A stretch of DNA of 64,000 nt from Rugalucina vietnamica (taxonomy: Eukaryota; Mollusca; Bivalvia; Lucinida; Lucinidae): assembly GCA_964017185.1 (NCBI GenBank), contig OZ024869.1, positions 65,701,431 through 65,765,430 on the forward strand. Direction: 5' to 3'. The notes beneath the pieces are model-generated. The model saw only the letters and a list, made by a program, of their open reading frames with translations. It did not search any database and was not told the origin of the DNA. A program made the position numbers and the translations under genes. This document shows positions 1-12,969 of the stretch, piece by piece; positions within the stretch are counted from its first letter, which is position 1, and each line of letters begins with the position of its first letter.

Positions 1-1269
1 AACGATTCTGTCCAGATATCGCGAGAGGGTGCTGCAGTATATATAGAAAGTATATATAGAAAATGTAGTTTCCTAAAGACAGTGTATGGACAGTAGATCA
101 TAGACTGAAAATGTACAGTTTGAGTTTCCCGTAGAAATCCCATCACTTTCACTCTTGGAGTAAATAATCATAAGCACTTAACACAGGCCGTGTCCAATTT
201 CACTCGATACATTGCATTGATCAGCAATTAGCCATTCGTAAAGATGAAACTTCCATTGAATAACGTTCGCGAAAATACGTGACAAAAGACTTTTGAAAAG
301 TACTCAGCTCATACACACACCGTAATTTGCGCAAAATACTGTATCAAATCAATGACATACCATTCAATTTCCAAATATCCAACAGTCTGTGTTTTGATGA
401 CCATTCAAATGGGGGAAATAATCCGTTTTCAACTGGTTTCTAATTTGTATCGATTGTCAGATTGCAAATGGCGGCTCATTGGGAAATCCATAGCCGGTTT
501 CCGTTTCATTGATTCGGCAAACGTTTGGCTGCCGGTAACCAGTATACAGGCGCGTGCCAAAAGTCAGGTGACGTGCGCAGAAGTTCGAAAACAAGACCGT
601 CATACATCCTTAAGCTTCAATCTGCTATAAGCAAACTAGTTCTTGTCGTTAATTTACAGCATACTAGGGGTGAGGATTAGGGCCCCTTATTACAATTTAC
701 TTACACCGATACCAAAGTCGGCTGTGTTGTGATTTATCTTGAATTTCATGTTTTCTGATAATAATTTCTACTTCTCTTGTACTTGTCACCTTTGTAATTG
801 CTTCATTGTAGTCGGGTGCCATTGATTAAATCATGGGGAAAAGCTAGTGTTATTGCTCTTTGTCTATGGTGGAATATTTGTTTGACTGTATTTTTTGTTC
901 CTTTCCTATCTGTCGCCTGGGTTGGGATTTGAAATTTGCTTGTATCAATTTCGTGCCTACTATTCATACTTTTTAACACTTTTCCTAACTGTATATTTGT
1001 ATCTAAATCTACAGCTGTATACGCAGCAATCCGTGTAATTTGAAAGAAGAAAGTTTAAGACAACATTGTTTCAATATTGAAAATTGTATTTGTTTTCTGT
1101 GCGTGATTATTGAGCATGTTCAGGCGGTATATCTACGTAATTAAATTCTGACTCGTCATGAAATGTCCTGTATCAAAAAATGTTGACCTGAACGTACCGA
1201 AACAAGCCTGTTCAGTGAGCGAATCAGAGTTTCTTAATGATAGATAAAACTCATTCAGTACTCAATTTG
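1..1269. other. AT-rich intergenic DNA, no gene seen
   Basis: Only short open frames without coding character occur here. I see no splice-bounded exon, no RNA gene and no repeat that recurs clearly elsewhere in the window. Confidence 0.5.

Positions 1270-1310
<41 letters not shown>
1270..1310. repeat. poly(A) run, 41 nt
   Basis: An uninterrupted run of 41 A residues. It could be a retroposon tail, but no retroposon body is recognisable to its left, so it is recorded only as a homopolymer. Confidence 0.95.
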
Positions 1311-1311
<1 letters not shown>

Positions 1312-2018
1312 AATAGTGGTACCTTGGTGTTGCAACGATAAAACGTTATATCCAGTCTCATGTATCCGAAGAATAAGACCAATACTTTTTTTCTGGTCAC
1401 GGGGTAGTTATTCACTTAATGCAACGACGAAAGTCGACATATTTTGCAATAAAACTCACCAGATGTGAGGAAATTTGCTTTTCGGCAGAATTTGTTTATT
1501 TGGTAATTTGGTAAACAGCTCAGCAATCGCTCCGCAGAAGGACTGTTCAAAGTTCGCCATCTGAACAGTACATTTTGTTGATAATTTTTTATTTTTCTTG
1601 TCCATTGTTTCTTCTAAGAAACGCTGCATAACAATGGCGGAGAACGACGCATCAAAACGTCACTAAAATTGACGTCACAAACGCGCTTCTTTTTGGTGCG
1701 TTAAACAAAACTGCAACGCGGTCTATATTTAGTCCGTAGTGGCCTTTGGTTAGTAGCCAAAATGAAAACTCCTTTATTAGGTCGATATTTAGAGTCGTTG
1801 CCTTATAAAGACAAATATCCAGCGGAAGCATTTTCAGCTCTCTCTTCATGGAGCACTCCATCCACACAATTAAAAAAAAAAAAAACACAATGTTACAGAA
1901 GATATCCGATCCATTCCAGTTAACATAAACTTAGAATAAAATCTAAATCACTGCCCCAGAGCAGTCTAACCTTAGACTGACAGATCCATCAAACAGTTTC
2001 AATCTTTTTATATACAAG
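1311..2018. other. Intergenic DNA, no gene seen
   Basis: AT-rich sequence with several short A/T runs. I see no convincing exon or mobile-element motif. Confidence 0.45.
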
Positions 2019-2243
2019 CGGCTCCCGTCGCCGAGCGGTTAAGGGCGCTGTTTCTTAGTCACTCGATTATTTCACCGCTGTGTCTGGTGTGGGTTCGAGC
2101 CCCGCACTGGACACACGTGAGACAAGCCAAGTTCAGCTTGGGTGTGTCAGGTGATTTTTCTCGGGGTTCTCCCGTTTTGTCCACCTACTGATTGACCGGT
2201 TTCATATGAGCTGAAATAATCTTGAAAGGAACGTAAAACTGAA
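2019..2243 (+). mobile_element. tRNA-derived SINE
   Basis: The head reads like a tRNA gene with a long variable arm. A box-A-like GTCGCCGAGCGGTTAAGG is followed about 55 nt later by a box-B-like GGTTCGAGCCCC, the two internal RNA polymerase III promoter elements. The body contains CACACGTGAGACAAGCC, which has a diverged counterpart on the minus strand near 34.4 kb. It ends in AAGGAACGTAAAACTGAAT, similar to mollusc SINE 3' ends. The intervening sequence is too long for a functional tRNA, so a SINE is the better reading. Target-site duplications are not clear. Confidence 0.75.
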
Positions 2244-2253
2244 TTATATATAT

Positions 2254-2357
2254 AGGGGAATTAAACCATGCATAACCGTTAACAGTGCAAGAACAAATCA
2301 AACTGAGCGCTTTAAAGCACTGTTAATGGTTTAATTGTTTAATGGTTTAATCCCCCT
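2254..2357. repeat. Imperfect inverted repeat
   Basis: The left arm GGGGAATTAAACCATG...TTAACAGTGC and the right arm GCACTGTTAATGG...TTTAATCCCCC are complementary. The right arm carries an extra TTTAATTGTTTAATGG duplication. It lies directly after the SINE and may be a small foldback element. Confidence 0.6.
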
Positions 2358-2639
2358 TTATACTTATTTTAATCATTTTTCGAAATTCGATCCTTTCTTA
2401 GGATCCAGTGCTACCATGCCAATAATGTTTTAGGCAGGTTCTCGAAAAAAAAAATTGAGTATATTCAACCCTAAACTCAACAAAACATTTTGATGTCATG
2501 AACGCTGAGACGTCTCACGTCGCGTTACTACATGTATGTGTAAACGCTACTAACGTTGCTGTGTTAAATCCGCCTGATGAGTATAACGAAACCGGTCGTG
2601 GTAATTAGAAAATTTAAAATCCTATAGACAGTATGCAGC

Positions 2640-3486
2640 CGAAAAGGCATTCGTCTTCAGAATCATAAATATTTTGTGCCTTTGGTAATTTTCTGCAAGT
2701 GTTCCCTTCAGATAAAATTTAATCAGTGTTCCCCAATTTAAATGTATTGGCGTTCTACAGTACTGTGTTTCCAAATGCTACATGTAACAGAGTTTCGTTA
2801 AAATCGGCCCCATGGTTCATGAAAGGTAGGTTTTTTCAAATGTTTTACCATACATTTGAAACTTGTCCATGCAATGTACAGATTTGTTTTCAGCTGCAGC
2901 AATTAAAAAAATAAGAAAACCTTTGATATTTATCCCTGAGTCTGTTCTATCGTGTACATCCAATCTATGTTTTGGATCAAAAATAAGAACAATATTTATA
3001 CCAATGTATACCCAAGTTTTACTGTATAAAATTGGAGTTCAGTGGGGTATACTTTTCGCGGACATGTTTTCCTGGTACATGCATATATTGATAAGGTAAT
3101 GGCGGTTATTTTGGTCATGTGGACAGGGAAAATTATAGACATATTCATTCCCCTTTTCCTGCAAAGCCTGTTTGTAAAATTAGTGTTTGATTTGCCTGAC
3201 GGTAGTTAGTCCCATTTCCTACAAGTGTTACCTTTATATGATACACTGCTAATTTCCAAATGCAAACGCCGGACATCTTGGCTATGTGGCCTTGATTATT
3301 AATAATTTCTTGGTCATTTAACTTGGATTATTGATAATTAAACACTTTCGTTCCTCCTTCCAATAGAGGTTATCAATTCAATTTTACGGGTCATGAAATG
3401 GAGTTTTGAACATTCTGGACGACGACCACGGACGTCTGAGAGTTCCTATCGTTAAAGCTCATCTATGAGCCTTGGTTCCGGTGAGC
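2640..3486 (+). mobile_element. Hairpin-ended repeat family, old copy A
   Basis: This degenerate copy shares body phrases with the repeat at 14.1-15.6 kb, such as CAGAATCATAAATATT, CCCTTCA and GGCGGTTATTTTGGTCATGTG. It ends with a purine-rich GGACGACGACCACGGACG stretch followed by AAGCTCATCTATGAGCC and GGTGAGCT, a decayed version of the family's terminal hairpin. No coding capacity is visible, so it is non-autonomous. Confidence 0.7.
2852..3080 (+). repeat. Nested repeat inside copy A (paired with 32.5-32.8 kb)
   Basis: It interrupts the hairpin-family body between a phrase equivalent to TTTTACCATA and one equivalent to GGCATGGCGG. It resembles 32,545-32,815, sharing ATCTATGTTTTGG, AAAAATAAGAA and GTATACTTTTCGCGGACATG in slightly diverged form. 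It is most simply a separate repeat inserted into copy A. Confidence 0.55.
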
Positions 3487-4320
3487 TGATGAAATCACTA
3501 TACATGTATGTTTTATTTGCTGGTTTAATATATATCGATTCTAAAAGTGATGCATGTTCGTGTTTGTTCTGAAAATCAAAGTACTAGAAAGAATTGTGAG
3601 ATATTGTAAAGAGTGGCTAAATGCTCTCTTGGGAATTGGAAGAAAAAAGAGATCACGCGTGACAAATAACAATCAGACTCTATTGTAAGTATGGATAATT
3701 GATTATCAATACGCCAAACGTCATAAACATGCTCTAATTTTATTTCGTATGCTAATCGGGGGGTAGGCTATACGTCTATCAGATTTAGGACACAAAATGT
3801 TGTAATATTGTAGTTAATATACAATTGATTATGGTGGTTTCTTACAAATAAATTGTGATGTTATACATGATATATATACACAGCAACGACCGAAACATGT
3901 CTGTGTGACATTGACCAATATTTATTACTTATGGGGTCTGTTGTGTTACAAAAAGCCCATGATGGAATTTAGGAGAGGAGGTTCAAATAAATTTAGATGT
4001 ATTTGGTTTTAATATTTTCACTTATATTTTCTCTATAATATCCCCATGAAAGTGAATTTCATTATTGACACAGGGGGTTAGAGGGGGTGCAATCTTACAC
4101 CAAAGTTCACTTGACGCTTGAATAGGTTAGCACAAGAACATGTTTACGTCCACTTATGTCAAAAAACAAAAATGAGTTTCGGATGTCACTTCAACATTTA
4201 GTGCAAGACCGTATCTGAATCCGACAAAAGAAAATAAACTGGTCTGCTATTACTAGTAGGATCTTTAGTCATCAACATTATGCAAGTGAGGAAGTACATA
4301 TCTAAAAATCGTGTACTTAA
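3487..4320. other. Intergenic DNA, no gene seen
   Basis: I see no convincing coding exon, RNA gene or recurring repeat in this stretch. Confidence 0.4.
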
Positions 4321-4516
4321 AGTGCTGGTTCCACTGAATCGTAAGCAATCGTATGATTATTCATAAGGTTATTAATTAGACTGTGTATGCAAAATTTGTA
4401 AAATGTGTTCAAACATGTTTCTGCTTTCTTAATTTGCATATCGGGATCAAATAAATGGTGCCTAAATTAATATTGAGACAATCGTATAGCGATCTTAAGC
4501 GCAGTGGGACTCGGAC
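4321..4516 (+). mobile_element. Small TIR element (MITE), copy 1
   Basis: About 196 bp with roughly 40-bp imperfect terminal inverted repeats. The left end begins AGTGCTGGTTCCACTGAATC, and the right end is the complement of GTCCGAGTCCCACTGCGCTT. The inner ends of both TIRs carry the octamer GACAATCG or its complement. A second copy lies in the opposite orientation at 8,688-8,890. No coding capacity and no clear target-site duplication were seen. Confidence 0.7.
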
Positions 4517-5264
4517 TTTTACCTAAATCCAAATAAACAGCATTGGGGATAATTGTCATTGTTGAATATCATGCATTGCCATAATAACGCATTACATAAA
4601 TAGTTGAAGGTTTGAATTTTCTGCGACCTTTTAGACGAATGTAAACGACATTTTTCCCGCAGTTTTCCGTACATGCAAAAAGGGCGAAAAGTTCGGTATA
4701 ATTTTCAAATTGTTTTCTAACGTTTGTCCAGTTCAATTCTTTATTACACTAGGTCAACACATGGTTAACAACAAGTGAATCAAATAATTTTAAAGCAATT
4801 TTCATCATGATATCATGGCAAAATCCAAAGAGTAAAATGGTAGAAAAAGATAGAAAAAGAAAAAGGAGCACAACAGGCGTTGTGAAAAGAACGTATGTAA
4901 AGCAAAATACCACAGGTTATCTAATTTTGCATGTGTACTGTAGAGGCGGATCTAATTGTGTATTGTAACTGTGACAGACATTTGACACAGTAAGGGTCAA
5001 AAATCGTGCACATCGTGCTGCACTTTAGCCATGCGGTTACAACTAGGACAGACATGCAGACTATGAATGGAATTAACTTTCGCTAATAAGGTAGGAATTC
5101 ATCGTTTTTGTACAGTTCATTGTTGTTTTGAGGGATCTTGCACAACTGTGCATAGTGGTAGGTATCAATCTGCATTTGAAGCATCATTATGGGAACCGTT
5201 TGCTTATTCGTTTCATTGAATCAAAGTAGTGGTCTATACAGTTTTGACAACACAAAACACAACT

Positions 5265-5266
<2 letters not shown>
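4517..5266. other. Intergenic DNA, no gene seen
   Basis: AT-rich sequence with short A/G runs (AAAAAGATAGAAAAAG near 4.85 kb). No supported gene or repeat. Confidence 0.4.

Positions 5267-5304
<38 letters not shown>
5267..5304. repeat. (GA)n microsatellite
   Basis: About 19 uninterrupted GA dinucleotides. It lies downstream of the LINE tail at 5,541-6,131 when read on the minus strand. Confidence 0.95.
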
Positions 5305-5309
<5 letters not shown>

Positions 5310-5540
5310 TATATAAACTACGTTGTTCCATCTCGAGATCCTGGTGCGATTTTGGCGGACCATTGTCTGACCTGGGAGGAGCGCCTACAGCGCTAGCGCT
5401 GTAGCAATTATGTATTTGTATGATCGTATAGATAGTATAAAGCACCAGGTTTCTCGGGTTGGCACATATCATATTGACAAACAATTATGACAAACATGCT
5501 GGTTATAACAAATAATGAAAGTATGGAAGCTAATAAATGT

Positions 5541-6131
5541 TTACGTAAAAGATGCGTTTATTATGTTGATGAACTGGCATAATTTCTTCAGTTCGTCTAT
5601 ATCTTCAGAATTCATAAGGCTTTTGAATGTTTGCGTATTCGGTCTGAGAAAATACTGTTGACGAATGAACTTAGGTCGAATCGTTTTAAAGGACTTGCAT
5701 GTTAAAATGTAGTGATATTCATCACCGACGTCAGCTTGACAAAGGGTACAGATACGTTCGTTAAAGGGCGTGCTGTTCCATTGCCCAACTTCTACCGGGA
5801 GTTTTGTGTTTCTGGTTCGAAATCTCATCATTGTTTTACAATAACTATTCGGAAGTAGTGTTAAGTATTTGCTTTTTTGAAAATCTTCCTTAAATAATCT
5901 ATAATTTTTTCCGCTTGATGATTTTTCAATGAGCGAATGCCAGTTTTGCAAAAACTGGTCTTTGAGTTTTTGCTTTATTGCCATTGTTAACCATCGGGGG
6001 TTTGCCGTGTGAGTAGTCTGTGTCTGCCAGATTCCGGAAAATCCACAGGAATTAAAAATATTTTGTATATTTTCTAAGTATTGCGATTTACATTTCTTAG
6101 ACTTATGCAGATTATGGAGAAGTGTGTACAT
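5541..6131 (-). pseudogene. LINE ORF2 C-terminal fragment (5'-truncated)
   Basis: This 196-codon open frame matches the C-terminal third of the LINE at 54.9-55.7 kb. Shared features in order are a YRxFK motif, an RFRTxNxxLPxExGxW block, a zinc-knuckle-like CTLC...GDEYHYILTC (C-x2-C...H...C), and a leucine/lysine-rich end. These features are typical of the region after the reverse transcriptase in non-LTR elements. The reverse transcriptase itself is missing and a stop codon lies immediately upstream, so this is a dead-on-arrival 5'-truncated insertion. The apparent start Met has no biological meaning. The clade cannot be set by eye. Confidence 0.8.
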
Positions 6132-7981
6132 TTGTCATAAGGGTATTACACTTTAAATGGTCAATTAAAATACTGAACAATTAAAACCCTAAACAAAATA
6201 TATCCACAAAAATGCGTATTTGGTTCCAAACCAACTAATCAAGACAAAAGAATGAGACAATTTTAATGTTTACTTTAAGGCTGTTTCGACAAATTTGCAA
6301 TCAAGTTGAGATTCTTTTTTATTTCGTACACATTCAATTTTGAGAACATGTGGAAAATCAACCCTCATATCAATTTGTTTTGAGACCAAAACCTACATCC
6401 TAAGAGATTTATATTAAACGTGATTGCATCTTAAATACCTATGTATCTTTTATCTTGCAAGCGCATTTTTATTTTCTTTCTTTTTTATTTATTTATTTAG
6501 TTATTTATATATAATATATTTTATGAAATCCTTTACTTATTATGTATAATCAAAGGGGAGTAACCTTGATTACTATATATTTCATTTTATATTATTATTT
6601 TGTTTCTAGAAAATTATAGAATGTAGAACTTGATAGAAGTGAGTCATTGATTATTTTCTATAACTGTTATAAAATTAAGAAGTTATTAGCGCATCATAGA
6701 AGTTTCTGGTTGAAACCGGGTGACTTGAACGGGATGATTCATTATTGTCACCATTAAGAATAATACATTTTCTATACTTCTAGAAAACTCTTGGCTTTCA
6801 GTTATACTACTCTGGTATATTAAAAATAATTCTTCACGACCTTTAGTCAATGTCATTTGACCATTTTACAGAACAAACATATTTGTTTTGTACTGTTCTC
6901 GAACAGTTTATTATATAATCTTGCTAGAAGCTAGTAGATGTTTCCTTAGATCCATATATACAGGTCTCAATTCAGACTCAGGGATTCAGAAATTTGAAGT
7001 TAGTTATTGTTTATATTTTGCTTGTTTCACTAGTTCGGATTAGAATAATTTACTGAGGATTTTTATAAATTAACTGTGAACATATTTCTTGTGCTCATAC
7101 GGACTTTAATTTTTGGAACCTGGATTGAGGATATCAGTGAACTGACATTTTGAGGAACAAGGATTTTTAGCACTTTCGCCTTCTTCAGAATCAATGTGTA
7201 TGTACAGGTAAAAACGGGGGAAAATGAAAATAGGTAAAACAAAAAATAATATGATACAAAACCAATGCAAAAATTCACACACAAAAATCACATACGAATG
7301 TGTCAAAACTGACACCACCGTATGTTCTGCAATGGGTATACGACTTAAAACTAATCGGTACGCGTCCTTTGAAAGGGTCCAGAATCTGATTGAAAAAAAG
7401 CGGAACGAACTGCGCGTCTCTTTGCGTAAAGGCCGTTAGTAGCGGTGTGTTTAGTTTTCTCGGTAATTGTGTATAAGCTATGGACTTAAAGACGATATTC
7501 CACGTACTATTTTGATTAAATTTCATATGCGGGTATACTTCTTTAAATATTGCATTACGGAACCAAATTATCGGTTGTTTCCGGGTTTTTCCGCTGTCTT
7601 ACCGGTGTGGGCGTGGATTAGTATCTGTGACGTCATCTCGTACAAGTCCGATAAAGTCAGACCATTGGATAACGTAATAACAAGGCCATTCGTGTCATGA
7701 TTATGTTCATTTTGACCATAAATTATGTAGTTTTGTTTTATTACGAAATGATTTTATATGATGTTTTAAAAATCTAGACAAAAATAACACACTTTCTACA
7801 TTCACACACATGAGGCCTTTAGCACGTTACCAAAGTTTGAATCCAATGGCAGTTATTTCAGATCCGAGTATCAAAGTAATAAGGAATACATGCCGTTTTT
7901 ACCCGTTCTCTCGGAAAAATAATAATTTAATTTTCATTGTTTCACATGTGACATGAAGAATAAAACATCCGTTTTTTTATC
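6132..7981. other. AT-rich intergenic DNA
   Basis: A long AT-rich stretch with TTTATTTATTTAG-like tracts near 6.5 kb. Open frames here are short and overlap on both strands, which argues against coding. No RNA gene was recognised. Confidence 0.45.
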
Positions 7982-8009
7982 TTTTTTTTTTTTTTTTTTT
8001 TTTTTTTTT
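7982..8009. repeat. poly(T) run
   Basis: About 28 T residues preceded by a single C. Homopolymer only. Confidence 0.9.
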
Positions 8010-8216
8010 CATTTTTGTTTTGATACCATTGTCCGTGTTATGCTGATTATGTTGCGTAAGAATACACGAAGTAATTGGCGGCATGCGCGTGTGCGAGAGA
8101 GATCAACGTCTGAACGAATGTATTCAGCGTGAGCGCCGTTACTCGCAAATTAGAGATTATATCTCATGGCATGCATTTGCCAATGTGACGACTAAGTTTT
8201 GCAAATCGAAAATAAA

Positions 8217-8240
8217 CTCTCTCTCTCTCTCTCTCTCTCT
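8217..8240. repeat. (CT)n microsatellite
   Basis: About 12 CT units. It generates a spurious Ser-Leu repeat open frame. Confidence 0.95.
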
Positions 8241-8619
8241 AGTATACAAATCACTTACATCATTTTCCATTCCGGCGAATAAAAAGATGTTCAAGTACAT
8301 TTGCAAGTAATTAATGATAATCAACAAATACAAATCATGTGCAACCAACACGGTTAACCAATAAAACACAAGCCCCGAGGGACCTGATTTAATCCGTACT
8401 TTATTTTGGGGGTTACGCACAATAATAAAGGTACATGTGGTTGTTACAACAATCATCATTAGATACAGAAGTTCAGTTAACAATTACACGTATCGACAAC
8501 AATGTTTTGATCAAGAAGCAAAACCGCAAATATGGGTATATGAGCGCTCATCATGTTTTCATAAGAAAACATAACGATATACTTGTTCATGTAAGTCATA
8601 TGCCGTGTTTACCGAACCA

Positions 8620-8621
<2 letters not shown>

Positions 8622-8662
<41 letters not shown>
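8622..8662. repeat. (CT)n microsatellite
   Basis: About 20 CT units, ending roughly 25 bp before the second copy of the small TIR element. Confidence 0.95.
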
Positions 8663-8665
<3 letters not shown>

Positions 8666-8687
8666 AATATTTTAATGCAGCCGCGTA

Positions 8688-8890
8688 AAGTCCCGGTCCT
8701 ACTGCGCTTAGGATTGCGCTACGATTGTCTTAATATTAATTTGGGAATCATTTCTTTGACACCGATGTGCAAATTAAGAAGGCAGAATAACGTTGGAAAA
8801 GAAAATACATATTTTGCATACGCAGTCTTATCAATAAACTTATAATTAGACAATCGTACGATTCCTTACAATTCAGTGGGACCGGCACTT
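8688..8890 (-). mobile_element. Small TIR element (MITE), copy 2
   Basis: This is the reverse complement of the 4,321-4,516 element along its full length. It begins AAGTCCCGGTCCTACTGCGC and ends GTGGGACCGGCACTT. The centre keeps TATGCAAATTAAG-type sequence shared with copy 1, with scattered substitutions and small indels. The two copies lie 4.2 kb apart in opposite orientation. Confidence 0.7.
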
Positions 8891-11800
8891 AACAGCTAGC
8901 CGGTCATCGTCTCTACCTTTTTAAAAATATAAATAAAGGTCAGGAAGGGCGGGATGAATGAATTACGTGGTGTCTGTGCTTGAACGTCTCATGCGCATAT
9001 GCGTCGTGACTGTATGGGGTTACTACCATTTTAAATACAACTTATACATTCGTCACATAAAATCATTGGAATTCCACCTTGGTTGATACAATTCTTCTCA
9101 TGACGTCGCTTACTTAAAAAGCATATCATAATAAATGCGTGTTCATTTGATTAAATGTAGAAAGAAATATCAAAATAATAGTAGTCTATACTTAATTTTC
9201 AAGCATTAGGATATCTAGAACAAAAGTCAATGTCGGTAGACTCGTTTACTCAATGAGCCTGGAATGTCTTTGAGAATCTGCCACGTGCCGCCGAGTGATA
9301 TATGCCGCAATCTAGCGGCGTGTGTCGGCGTGTGTCACATAAAAAACATCATAGATCACCGACATACACACCGCGTAAGGTAAGGTAATAAAAGTGTCGG
9401 GTATTCAAATTTGTTGTTTTAGCGGCCGTAACAAAAGAAAGATTATGAACTACGAGAAGTTGTCAGTGATATGCGGGACTTTATGCGAAATGCTATTTTC
9501 ACATGCAAGTAATGTACCATAATTTATTTTCCTTTTATGTTTTGTTTATAAAATGTTTCCGATAATGTTGATTAATTATCAAAGAACAAGAAAAAGTAGA
9601 ACGTCGGCGTTGCATGGTGTAAAATTTGTGATAAATGTTTTGTGTAAGCATTTACTTTGTCTGTCTTTTATTTAAATGGCTGATATTTTGTACGACTAAA
9701 CGTCACTTCCAGTTTGGTCTCGCTAGAGTTTTTCCCCTTTGATTTTTCGGCCCTTTTCCGACACCGCGCAAAGCGCATTTTTGTTTTCGATAAAAATGTG
9801 TTCAAAATGTAAAACATTAGAAAATTTGACATTCTAGCCCAATAAGAAACATGTTGTTGATATATTAACGACAAGAGAATCGTCAAATGCGACTATTCGG
9901 TATGGGTCTTTTAAGCTAAACATAAGGGAACCAGGTCTCGGGGCAACCAAAAGAAAACCAAGATTATGAGCAGAAACGAGAGGCAGACAGAGTAAACAGA
10001 TGACTTTACATGAATGCAAAACACCCGAGAACCGCACATGGGCGGTGCTGAGAAGGAGAGACGGCGAAAACGGCCATCCAAAATAAAGAAATATACTAGA
10101 TAAAAATTGGCATTGTGTTCAAATGGCGAACATATGATTTATAAAAGATTGATGCACTTAAATGAAAATGACAATTTATGTGGTTAGAAAAGGTGACGAA
10201 CACTCAGCTACAAGTAAGAAAAAATGGCGGGGGAATGCGAAAAGGTATATATGAAGATTTTAAAATGTCTGAATTTGAATAGCTCGTTAAATGTAGTACC
10301 TGCTTTTAAGCATTTATGGTTGATGTTGGAGGAACACAGAATTTAGTAGGAGATGTGAACTCATAAGCCTGATATTTGAACTCAAACAAATTCCAAAACT
10401 ACCATAACGCTTGGTCAAATCTGGGATTTTTTACCCGTTTGCATTAAATGATTTTTTCATCATTTCCAATGAGGACATAAAACGAATGATAATCAAAATT
10501 TTGAATGCAGGGAATAAATTAATGGGAATTTTGCTGCCACACACATAAATGCATTCTGACACATTTTTCTCTTTCAAAACTAATTCTTGCGCTGTTATCA
10601 ACTTAAGCAAGCTCTTTTTGATTTTATTGAATTTTCATTTGAAATATATTTAACATAATTGATGTAACATGCGAAAAAATAAGTTGTGCAAATTTCTCTA
10701 GATGAGTAAAAAAAAGTATCGCAAAATAGCTTCATGTTTTCATATTTTCCTTCCGAACAGTATTTACGGAAGATTTTGCTGAAATATGATTCATGATCCG
10801 GTACGCTGTCTATGATAATTTCCTTTCCGACTTCTTGGACCTCCCAATCAATACTCAGCAGTTACTACAGTACATGTATATAATGCGAAAAAAACAAAAA
10901 CTAACCTTCTGATTTTAAACTTATTTTGGTCATTTCCCCCCACACATAATATGTGTAAAAATGATTTTATAAGCCAGTCTTTGAACATGGGAACAAAGAA
11001 AACAAACATTCACGTTTACACAAGATACGCTGTTCGGCTGTTTAAGGCCCGTCACACATTTGTCATGCATTGCAATTTCTGGACGAAACATTTTGAAGAA
11101 GATTTATGTAACGAATCATTTAACAGAACGGGAAAAGGTGGATCATAACAATTTGTTGCGAATACTTACGAATCATGACTTCCATCGTTAAAATGTGTTG
11201 GACCGCACAAGTATTATTTAGTTTGTTTCCACTTGTTCTCTAGAGTGTGTTTATATACGAACTTTGGCGCATCGTTGCGTTTACCTCCGAATAATACCGA
11301 TACACCATTTCCGCATCCGACCGGAACGATAGTGTCCTTATCTTAACAAACACATACGCGTGAAGTCGTACATTTGTGAATAAAACCAACAATCGTAAAC
11401 GTACATAAACAACCGGAAATGATCACATTTAAACGCGTCGAATGGCTTTCGTCTATTTATCGTCATGATTTTGGTTAAAATGGTTCGTACTGTATATTTA
11501 TAGCGCACATTGTGTCATATTTAAACCAAATATATTGGCGTACGCGTGTACGAAGGGTTGCCAAGTAAATCGTGGACTATGCTTGCTGTATTAAACTATT
11601 CAATGCATAGGCTTCCAATTTACAAGTATATTACGTACACATGTTCTGGGTATGCATACAAAATTTCAGAAAAATACACCCAAGAATAAAATCTTAGTAC
11701 ACAATACAAAACTACAAGTCATGCAGACCCGGTGCACGCTGACGACGTCGTCTACTGTTAAGCGTCAACTTCATGTACTACATGTACTTACCGTTTACTC

Positions 11801-12969
11801 TTTATAGAGGTACGCTCCGTTGTGTGCGATACACGAGCAATGTTTGTACCAACTTTTGAAACATGTCACTGAACTTTACACTGTGTAACAACCTGTTGAG
11901 TAGCTTACATTAATTTATCTCTGTCCTGAAAACGTTTACACTGATTTCATATGCGGAAATTACGTAATTGTTTCCGTCCATGCTGAACGTGTACTTTTTG
12001 TCTACCCATCTCTAAATCGACCATGCCATTTAAAAACAAGGCTCCTCGAAATACCACTGCTTTTCAGATGCTTGAATGAATCATTTGAGGTCATAACGGT
12101 CTGCACACAGAACTGGATTGCCGTTCGTCGCGCTTTCTCTTCCTCTAACATCGCCATTTTCATTAGGTTGTAAGTTTAACAGACGTTTAACTGTGTGCCA
12201 TTTTCAAACAGATGATATGTAACATTCGAAATTTTCTCTGGTGATGTAAGAAGAATGTTGCTATGTGCAGACAGCTCGTATTGGCGCTAAACATTGAAAT
12301 GGCTGAAAAATAGTACTTTTATTTAAATGTGTTTGTTTGGGTTGCGCCGGGTTCGCATACACTGACCTAATGAATCATGCACATTTTACAAGTTGTACAT
12401 AAACATATACTTTTATGCACCTCTTTGTACCGAATTTAAATTGCGGAAGGTATTTGAAAAGTTAAAATAAAAAGGTGTCAAATAATGAAAATATCAACAA
12501 AGTACACGATTTACCGGGCCACCCGTCGTAAATGTTCGTAAAAAAGAGGCATTTGCGTAGTGCTGCGGGTAATTAGGCCCCGCTTGCGTAGGTTCATAAT
12601 CTAAGCCTTTGTTTATTTTATATATTAGTTTGGAATATAATTATGTTAATGCACCATTTTGCTGAGGAAACGGCTGAACTGTTGGAAAATAATGACATAA
12701 ATTTCTTTGGATACTTGTAGAAACAGCTGCTTCGTTTCACCTACGCCAACTTTAGGCATCTCTTTATACATTTTCGCAAAATTCAATAAACACATTTTCG
12801 GAAAATTGTCTGTGACGTTGTAAAGGCAGAAAAATGTGTACAAAAGTCATATTTGTTCCCAATAATTACTGTCGGTGTCGGTAAGCGTGTTTTCCGTTAT
12901 AACGTAGTAATTTTAATAGGGAAAAATCCGTCCCCACGAAATTTTTGTCGGAAGTCGAATATTCCGTTA
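8891..12969. other. Intergenic DNA with few recognisable features
   Basis: I see no supported gene. The only recurring block recognised is at 10,755-10,890. A short open frame at 9,445-9,520 preceded by a pyrimidine/AG and followed by GTAATG was considered as an exon but is too weak. Confidence 0.4.
10755..10890. repeat. Interspersed repeat (paired with 43,545-43,665)
   Basis: Contains ATTCATGATCCGGTACGCTG, TCTATGATAATTTCC and CCGACTTCTTGG, which recur in the same order and orientation near 43.6 kb with few changes. Non-coding. Confidence 0.65.

Noticed and set aside
2030-2110. Functional tRNA gene
   Set aside because: Boxes A and B are present, but the span between them and the lack of a pairing acceptor stem, together with the SINE-like body and tail, indicate a SINE.
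8083-8845. Open frames with Ser-Leu or Arg-Glu runs around the CT microsatellites
   Set aside because: Dinucleotide repeats read in frame. No other coding evidence.
9445-9520. Possible short first exon (ATG, 21-22 codons, GTAATG donor)
   Set aside because: There is no compatible downstream exon and no signal-peptide or domain character. Equally good chance frames occur elsewhere.
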